Positions 57,351 to 64,000 of a DNA stretch of 64,000 bases are shown one piece after another (the stretch's first letter is position 1; each line of letters opens with the position of its first letter). Where the stretch lies: assembly GCF_954871325.1 (NCBI RefSeq), contig NC_088776.1, forward strand, positions 26,150,508 through 26,214,507, given 5' to 3'. This stretch comes from Gordionus sp. m RMFG-2023 (Eukaryota > Nematomorpha > Gordioida > Chordodea > Parachordodidae). Below the pieces are notes generated by a model. The model had not been told where the DNA came from. It saw nothing but the letters and a program-made list of their open reading frames with translations, and searched no databases. The position numbers were made by a program, and so were the translations under genes.

Positions 57351-57649
57351 ACCTTGTCATCTATATCGTGACCCAGGAACAGAGATGCCATGCCCCCCCA
57401 TTAGCGGGAGACTCCCGCAATTTTTTAATTTACACGCAGACATCTCTCTCCCGCAAAACTACCGCGATTGGAAATCTCCCGCAATTTTTAAAAAAAGTAT
57501 TTCAACGTTTTTAATATATAAATAATAATTTTGAGACACAGTAATTGATTATTTTTATAAATATATTTTAAATATTTCGAAAAACATGTCTAATTTGTAA
57601 ATTTCTTTTTATCCTGTTTTATTTTTATCCAATAATAAATCAACATCAT

Positions 57650-58105
57650 TTCATTCATATAAGTCAGTACAGGGGAGTATATCGTATATCAACATCGATT
57701 GCAATACAAAAATATTCTCCAAAAATAATAAATCATACAGATTCAACTACAGCTGCGGAAATCGTATAAACCTATCATGTAGTTCAACATTCACAGAGCT
57801 ATATCATCACAATGTTGGTATCTTTTTCCTATGATATTTAATGACTCCAATATAAGTGCAAACCTTACTTGGTTTTAGCACATGAATTCTAGAGGTCAAT
57901 TCTAGACGATTTGAAAGATTAGCATCCATATGCAATTCTAAGAGATACATCTAATAAGGGAAATATTAAAACATTTCCCAAGAATATTTCAATAAAACTG
58001 TTAAAAAAATTTTCCTCGGATAGTGAAAAATCCAACAATGTAGCTAACCACATAATGTAAATATAGCTGATTCAGGGTTATCAATGGTTTTTCTAAATTT
58101 ACTGA
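57650..58105 (+). pseudogene. hAT transposase N-terminal part, plus copy
   Basis: Plus frame: STSIAIQKYSPKIINHTDS, then TYHVVQHSQSYII. Matches 26650-26380 (minus) closely. Stops present. Confidence 0.6.
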
Positions 58106-58575
58106 GGTTGATAATACCGAATCTGCTATATTTACCATTATATGGTTAACTATGTCTTTGTATTTTTCACTATTTAAGGGTAAAAAATTTAATAGTTTTC
58201 TTAAGACGTCCTTAATTTTGTTGAAATAGCGGAGGATCATGGAAAATATTTTAATATTTCCCTTATTAGATGCATCTGTTAGAACTGCATATTGCCCATC
58301 TTTCAAATCGTCAAGAATTGACCTCCTGAATTTAGGTTCTAAAACATTGATGATATCCTTGCTCATTTTTGTTCTACAAGTAAAGTTTTCATTTATCTTG
58401 GAGTCGTTAAAATGGGGAAAGATTTTAGACACATTGTAATGATAAGTAGATCTGTGAATGTTGTACTACAAGATAAGTGATTACAATTGCCGCAACTGTA
58501 GTTGCTATTTCTTATTTTTGGAGAATATTTTTGTTTTGCAATGGATGTAGATACACTCTCCTACACTGATTATAA
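58105..58575 (-). pseudogene. hAT transposase N-terminal part, minus copy
   Basis: An open minus frame (58432-58001) reads MSKIFPHFNDSKINENFTC, then AVLTDASNKGNIKIFSMILR and YKDIVNHIMVNIADS. The LTDAS-x-GN-KIF block holds the first catalytic aspartate region of this hAT group. C-terminal part missing. Confidence 0.7.
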
Positions 58576-59066
58576 TAATGTGATTGAACAATAACAAATA
58601 AAATAATTATCATTGATATGAGTACAATATTACCTTATTATGTATTTAAACGTGATACGTGATAATTAAGCGCCTGTCCCTATAAAGTTATACACGCACA
58701 CAAGGTAGATTTCCAATTGAGGATGTTTTGCGGGGCATTCGCATAAAATATATTTTTTACATTGTAAAATTAAAATCGTTTGTTTTTTATAAAATTTTAT
58801 CTTGTTTTCATTCTTAAATATTTAAAAAGGATCGTTGGTTTTTTTATAAATTAATATATTTTAATAAATTAAGATGTTATTTTATTTTGAAAAATAGTTA
58901 TAGACATTGTATTTATAAAAACTAATTATAAAAAATAATAGGCGGATAATTAAGTCAATTAAAAAAATTTTTTACCAATTTTTATATTTCTATCGCAATT
59001 TTCATATTTCTCCCACAAAATACCAAATTTCTCCCGCAATTTGAAAATTTTGACCTGACAACCCTG

Positions 59067-59640
59067 CCCAGGAACCTAACTTTATTTTTAAAAAATAAAC
59101 TTTTGGCCAAGTTAGGTACTAACCCGTAAGATAATATTCTCTCAAAGACCTTTTTGATGTTGTTTAAATGTGCTTCATCGTTATTTCCAGTTATTAATAA
59201 GTCATCAATATAAAATATGACATCTTTCATATCACCGAAAATCTGATCCATGATTTGTTGGAATATAGTAGATGAAGTTTTCAACCCAAGTCTGGTAAAT
59301 TTGTAGTATCCCATATGTGTAGATATAGTCAAAAAATTTCTGCTATTTTTATCGATCGGAACTTGTAGAAAAGCATTTTTGAAATCGATTTTGGTAAAAA
59401 AATTTTCCTTCTTTAAGTTTAGCTATAAGATCATTTATACGTGGAAGTGGGTATCTAAAGTCTTCGAGATCTGGGTTTATAGTGTCTTTAAAATCTGGGC
59501 AAAGCCTGATGTTCCCATCATCTTTGTATACGGCGGTTATAGGACTCGCCCATCGCACATCATTTACAGGCTCAATAATTTTTTCGTGATTCCATCTTTT
59601 TAGTTCTTCGCCCACAAGATCACTCTTTGAATACGGTATA
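59067..59640 (-). pseudogene. Element E: reverse transcriptase
   Basis: RWASPITAVYKDDGNIRL, then DFRYPLPRINDLIAKL, FTRLGLKTSSTIFQQ and the catalytic FYIDDLLITGN. Its continuation lies beyond the hAT. Confidence 0.75.
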
Positions 59641-59719
59641 CGTCATGGTGGTATTATTTTAGGTTGGGCGTCACATATTAAATGTAATTTGACATTTACT
59701 TTGTTAATTGGTTTGCTAG

Positions 59720-60070
59720 TCAATTTGGATTCACAATCTGTTTATTGATTTCGTCTTCATAATTGGTGTCGACATTTCCTATGAATTTATTTAAAATATT
59801 TTTAAAGGCATTGATCCAGATTCTTCCTAATAATGCGTTTTTTCTCGACTCTACAACTACTGCTAGTAAATATTCAGTGATTGCTAGTAAATATTCAGTG
59901 ATTCCTTCATAACTTACTTTAACCTGAGTTGTCCCGATGATTTTAATCAAATTTCCGTCGTAGGCTGTAAGCCGCAAACTGGATTTCTTCATTTCTCTTA
60001 TACCAATTTTTTTAGCCATATCATGAGGTATAATTTGTTCCAGTGTCAACCTGCATAGTAGTAATAACAT
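59720..60070 (-). pseudogene. Element E: protease region
   Basis: IIPHDMAKKIGI, LRLTAYDGNLIKIIGTTQV and ALLGRIWINAF parallel the protease region of element B (LTGYDGNTINVLGTTKV). It includes a short local duplication (ITEYLLA twice). Confidence 0.65.
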
Positions 60071-60079
60071 TATTTAATT

Positions 60080-61205
60080 TCAAAGTGTCATAAAAGCACT
60101 GTCATCACCTTTGTCTGTATTTTCAGCCAGGTTGTTGACATTGAAATGATTCTCACTATTGTCTTTGGCAGTGCCAACTTTATTTTCTCCAACTTCTTCA
60201 ATGTTCATATTACAATTATTGCTATCGTAGAAGTTTTGATTATCATACTGGATTTGTTTACTTTGATTAAAATCCTTCCACCGATTACGATACTCATATT
60301 CGATTTGTTTTCTTTGGTTATCATTATTATGCCACCTGTTGTTTCCTTCATAATTATTTGAATTGTTTTTATAAAATCGGTAAATATTATGATTTTGATC
60401 GTCACATTGAATCTGCCTCCTCGGATTATGATTAAACCAGGCGTTGTTCCTACCATAGTTGTTGTTATAAGATTGATGATTATTATTATGAATTTCTGTT
60501 GCTATTGTTATACCGATAATTGTAATTTTGATAGTTACTATCATTATACTGATTATTTCTATGTTCTTATTATTATAATTGCTATAGTTTCTAACGTTAC
60601 TAAAATTCCTATTCCTGTTGTCGTTAACATTACTAAAATTGTTATCTCCATAATTTCTATTCCTACTGTCAAAATTTTGCCTCGAATAATAATTAGGTCA
60701 ATTATAGTTACTATTAATCTCATTCCTATTAGAAGTACTTTGGATATCTAAATTCTTATCATTATTTCTATTATTGACATTATTTTTATTAAACTTTTTA
60801 TCCCTACTAAAAAAACATAATTAACATTGTCACTTTCTGATTTAATGTTAATACTATCTAATTTTCTTCCTATTTCAATCATTACGTCTAATGTATAGTT
60901 AATATTTTTATTTAATTTATTTTTTATATTGTCATTTAAACTAGATGTTCTCAATTTTTCTTTTAGGCGATCATCATTAATAAAATTACATTGTCTACTT
61001 AATTTAGACAGTCTAAAAAACCAAACCAAAAAAGATTCATTAACACCTTGTAAAGCAAGGCTAAACTTCCCAGTCAATATCCAAACATCTTGATGGGTAA
61101 TAAAAATTTTAATTTTTAAATAATAATTTTATAATCTTTGATATCTTCCTTAGTACATAATGACTTAATTTTATCGTATAGGTCATCAGATAAATTGCTC
61201 ATCTT
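60080..61205 (-). pseudogene. Element E: gag
   Basis: The N-terminus at 61205 reads MSNLSDDLYDKIKSLCTKED; further on GVNESFLVWFFRLSKLSRQC and an N/Y/R-rich tail (SYNNNYGRNNAWFNHNPRRQ). Similar in kind to the gag of B; no zinc knuckle seen. Confidence 0.65.
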
Positions 61206-61631
61206 CAATTTTTACTGAGTGGGATAAAATTGTTTGAGAGAAATAATCGTCAAGTCTTTCCAAGTATATGTCCGTCAAGGGTCCCTCCAACTTTGGGAAC
61301 TTAACTTCCCTGTTGGAGGATATGCTAATTTTATCATCCATAATGCAGATATTTTAAAAAACTTATTTAAATTAGCAAAGATACATATTGTCAATATTAT
61401 GTATTCAATTTTTTTTTTTATTCAAATTGCAAATTTTTATTTTAAAACTTATTTACATTAGCATAAAGAAATTTTTTTTTTACCTTGTGTCCTTTATATC
61501 GAATAATTTTTATAATTTATTACATAATTCCCAAATTTTTTTTTTATTTTTTATATTTATCGGATTATGCTCAATATATATGAGATTTTTAAAATATATC
61601 ATTGTGAGTTATCATTCAAAGCGGGGCACCA
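61206..61631 (+). other. Element D: region before the 3' LTR
   Basis: Holds a proline/leucine-containing stretch (61255-61345) that could be the end of D pol, then T-rich DNA, and the purine tract caaagcggggcacca at 61617-61631 just before the LTR. Confidence 0.4.
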
Positions 61632-61642
61632 TGTTATATAGG

Positions 61643-61861
61643 TAGTGTTGTTAAACGACTCATTTTGCCGATTTTAAAAAACGGCTAACTCAATATTTTA
61701 GCCAAAGAAATATTGTCAAAGGCTCCAGATTTCGCTTAGAGATGTCTAGACCCTTGATCCATCTATTAAGTAAATATTCAGGGTTGAGTAATATTTTTCT
61801 GGATAATATAATGAGTTAGCCGTTTTTAAAAATCTGCTCAAATCGAGCCGTTTAACAACAC
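61643..61861. mobile_element. hAT-like MITE with 8-bp TSD (copy 2)
   Basis: The ends tagtgttgttaaacgactca and atcgagccgtttaacaacac match the MITE at 3783-4005. TSD tatatagg is at 61635-61642 and 61862-61869, and the uninterrupted LTR at 42679 gives the empty site. The interior is diverged from copy 1, so they are not recent sisters. Confidence 0.85.
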
Positions 61862-61972
61862 TATATAGGTCATAACAGTGGTGAAAGATAACGGTGGAGA
61901 TTTTAATCTATAATAATTTTATTCTAAAACTAAAATGATACTAAAAATAAATATAAAATAAGGTATATATAT

Positions 61973-62285
61973 TAGTGATCTGCATCGGGCCTAATTTTTC
62001 AAGCCCAGCCCGGCCCGAAATTTTTTTTAAAATGGTTTTGCCGGCCCGACCCGAACCCTAAATTTTTTAAAAAAAAGTTTTGCCGGGTCGGCCCGAATCC
62101 GTAAATTTTTTAAAAAAATTAACCGACCCGGCCCGAATTTATTTAAATATGTTATATGGCGTTTAGTTTCAATAAAATCAAAATTTTTTATTTTACATAA
62201 AAAATTCAATATAAAATTGATAAATTTAGATATATTTAAAAAAATTGTCCGACCCGACCCGGCCAGATTTTTTTATAAAAATATT
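61973..62285. repeat. GC-patch repeat family 2
   Basis: Starts tagtgatctgcatcgggcct and carries repeated ccggcccgacccg patches alternating with A/T runs. The same start is at 40464. No inverted ends found. Confidence 0.6.
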
Positions 62286-62380
62286 AGGTGTATTATATAC
62301 AAAACAATTTAAACGAAATACATAGTTAAAGGCTATAATAACAATTTAAGTTAAATAAAAGTCAATCAATCAACATATAG

Positions 62381-62476
62381 TGAAACCAATGATGATTTAT
62401 AAACAATTCTAAATGCACATAAGAAGAAAAGTTATTATAAATTAAAATACCATTCCAAAATAAATTAATAACTCAT
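62381..62476. other. A/T-rich spacer right of element D
   Basis: Nothing recognised. Confidence 0.4.
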
Positions 62477-63547
62477 AGACGTAGCCAGAATTTTCCTAAG
62501 GGGGGGGGAATTAAAAAATTATTGGGGCTTCGCCCCCAGACCACATTTTGTGTGGGCCTTCGGCCGGGTTACCTTAGTCTATATATAGTCATAAAATAAT
62601 ATTACAAGATAGGAGGTTAATTTTATTAAAAAAAATAAGCCTGGAAGAAATATGAAATATATTTTTATTAGTTTATATAAAATATAATAAATCACATGCA
62701 TATACATTAATATAAAAGCATGGTAATAATTTTTACAGACATATTTGACAGTTAAATAATATATTACAGTTAATATTTTAACAAAATTTTACTAATCAAT
62801 GCTCTTGATAATAAATATAGCAACAATTTGCAATCAATTATTTAACGCCATCTATTTATTTTAAATAAAAAATGATAATAAAAATTAATCGTTATATTAT
62901 TTATCCCACAATGTTTTTAAAAGATATTTTCTGATGTCCTTATCAATATTTTATAGTTTTCTGTAAAATATATAATTCGTTATATTGGTAAATTGTCATA
63001 TGATAATTGATAAAATTAGATATACCGTAAATCTACGACATATAATATTCCACTGTTTGTATTGTGCTTTAATTTTTTATTAAATTTTATTAATAGTTTT
63101 GTAATTATATTTTACTTTTATTAGGATAAATAAATTAAAATTACTCACTTTATAAAAAATTATATTTGATATTATATTATTTAGTAATTTTATGGATCTA
63201 TTATTATAATTATAATATATTTCATTTTTGTCTTAAGACTTATCTTTGGCTTATGTTCCATTTCTTTAAAAACACTTTTGGTTCACTTTTTTTATATATA
63301 AATGCTTTTTTCCAAAAATGTATAAATTATGATGAATGGTTTTAGTTTAAAAAAATATCAACTTTGACATTCTTTCTTTCAAATTATTGTTTAAGATATA
63401 TGCATACATTTTTGGGGGTGGGAGTTGGAGGAGGACTAAGGGAAATATTTTTTATTATCTCAAATAATATTCACAAAAAGTAATAAATTTCTGAAAGAGG
63501 GGGGAAGGATTCCCCTTGTCACCCCCCCCCCCCTTCCTGGCTTATGT
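62477..63547. mobile_element. G-run-ended repeat, probable non-autonomous DNA element
   Basis: The left edge gtagccagaattttcc is followed by a run of nine G; the right edge is a C-run then ttcctggctta, so the ends are inverted. A ggggcttcgcccc hairpin and gggccttcggcc lie near the left end, as in the patch at 21858-21925. The interior is A/T-rich without genes. TSD not clear. Confidence 0.5.
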
Positions 63548-63649
63548 AATAACTTAGAGTATAAACTTAATAAAATAACTTAAAAGTAAATCAATCATAT
63601 TAGATATATCTGAATACATAGAAAGCCTTAAAAAATATTTACTTAAAAA

Positions 63650-64000
63650 TGAATAACAGTTGATTTTCTTACTAATTTACCTGATGATATTTACAGTATT
63701 TTTGATATTTTGAGTTATGACCAATTGTGGGAATTAAGTGAATTAAGTAAAGGTGAATTCTTAGGTATAATAAAAGCGTATTATAAAGATAAACCATTTT
63801 TAGTTCAACCACATAATCATTATAAAAATCATATTGAAAAAATTCAGTCTAAAAAAGTTACAATAGTATAAAAATCTTAATCCGAAGAATTATTATAATA
63901 ATTGTAGTAGGAAGAGAAATGATAATAATTATTATAGACCTAGTGACAATTTTAGAAACAACTTTAGACAAAATTATGATATAGGTTATTAAATAATAGA
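63650..64000 (+). pseudogene. gag-like fragment at the right edge
   Basis: Plus frames read LTNLPDDIYSIFDIL and then, in another frame, an N/Y/R-rich stretch (NLNPKNYYNNCSRKRNDNNY). The order resembles the gags of B and E (LPDD/E start, N-rich tail). The element continues, if at all, outside the window. Confidence 0.35.

Larger units (their letters stand above)
57380..59066. mobile_element. hAT element with internal inverted transposase pieces
   Basis: 8-bp TSD cccaggaa (57372-57379 and 59067-59074). The ends are cagagatgcc left and acaaccctg right (inverse cagggttgt). Subterminal ctcccgcaat motifs occur at both ends. Inside, the N-terminal part of one transposase appears on the plus strand (about 57650-58105) and again on the minus strand (58575-58105), back to back. 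Same family as 21825-26986. Non-autonomous. Inserted in the RT of element E. Confidence 0.85.
55475..61205 (-). mobile_element. Ty3/Gypsy element E without visible LTRs, split by a hAT
   Basis: Minus-strand order: gag, protease, RT (interrupted by the hAT at 57380-59066), RNase H, integrase, tail. Related to element B: the RT, RNase H and integrase blocks match. No flanking LTRs are seen, so it is a truncated or rearranged copy lying within the bounds of D. Several breaks; older than B. Confidence 0.75.
42679..62375 (+). mobile_element. Ty3/Gypsy LTR element D with several nested insertions
   Basis: The 5' LTR starts tgttatatagg at 42679 and the 3' LTR starts identically at 61632 after a purine tract. 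TSD tatag is at 42674-42678 and 62376-62380. Inside: gag, protease, RT and RNase H on the plus strand (52652-55168). The 9.7-kb foldback lies in the 5' LTR, element E (minus) occupies 55475-61205, and a MITE and a GC-patch repeat lie in the 3' LTR. Integrase of D is not found. Broken; older than its guests. Confidence 0.75.
61632..62375 (+). repeat. 3' LTR of element D, with two insertions
   Basis: Starts tgttatatagg. A MITE (61643-61861) and a GC-patch repeat (from 61973) interrupt it. It ends tcaatcaaca, followed by TSD tatag. Confidence 0.65.

Noticed and set aside
60146-60751. Plus-strand hydrophobic frames opposite the gag of element E
   Set aside because: They are the antisense of an N/Y/R-rich gag tail, which always reads as I/V-rich on the other strand; not a membrane protein gene.
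1-64000. tRNA, rRNA or other RNA genes
   Set aside because: I looked for tRNA-like arms and box motifs near GC-rich patches and found none that fold convincingly by eye; a covariance-model scan would settle it.

Overview
The window is a visibly AT-rich piece of a eukaryotic nuclear genome, packed with transposable elements. I can support only one host gene: a nine-exon gene on the minus strand (4561-5611) that reads as a Rogdi/Rav2 family member, a V-ATPase assembly (RAVE-type) factor. All eight of its introns are GT-AG and only 37-51 nt long. Very short introns, a Rogdi-type gene, an APE-type LINE, hAT elements and an invertebrate-style transposase together suggest a small-intron metazoan, possibly a compact or parasitic one. 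I cannot name the organism, and a fungus is not formally excluded.

Layout. 1-4165: GC-patch repeats, then a palindromic hAT derivative (1026-4165) carrying an 8-bp-TSD MITE. 4561-7101: the Rogdi-like gene and its upstream region. 7107-20130: Ty3/Gypsy element A (5-bp TSD gaaac), whose 3' LTR is split by a younger Ty3/Gypsy element B (14611-19979, minus strand). 20136-21824: the host flank, with a doubtful small gene start and GC-patch repeats. 21825-26986: a rearranged hAT complex interrupted by a 2.06-kb foldback element (23645-25703, 9-bp TSD gattttatg). 27680-32150: two related LINEs in convergent orientation. 32209-41592: Ty3/Gypsy element C (minus strand, TSD agaag), related to A, with a DNA transposon of long terminal inverted repeats (38139-41062) inside its leader. 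42679-62375: Ty3/Gypsy element D (TSD tatag). A 9.7-kb foldback element sits in its 5' LTR, a second Gypsy (E) lies inside it, a hAT (57380-59066, TSD cccaggaa) lies inside E, and a MITE and a GC-patch repeat sit in its 3' LTR. The right edge holds a G-run-ended repeat and a gag-like fragment.

The most striking object is the 9.7-kb foldback at 42781-52512. About 34 head-to-tail copies of a ~119-bp satellite-like monomer run rightward, then after a ~0.6-kb spacer about 20 copies run leftward. Both arrays lie between matching AT-rich zones and terminal inverted repeats built from CGGCAATGT motifs. The two arms carry different higher-order periods (about 928 bp and 470 bp). Large palindromes recur through the window: I count six, from at least four unrelated families.

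The Gypsy-like elements A and C share an unusual front end: a membrane-type hydrophobic segment (then a long coiled coil in A) followed by several CCHC knuckles where a capsid gag is expected, plus a separate zinc-knuckle ORF downstream of integrase. All the retroelements are treated as fossils. B looks the youngest and nearly whole; A, C, D and E are broken to different degrees.
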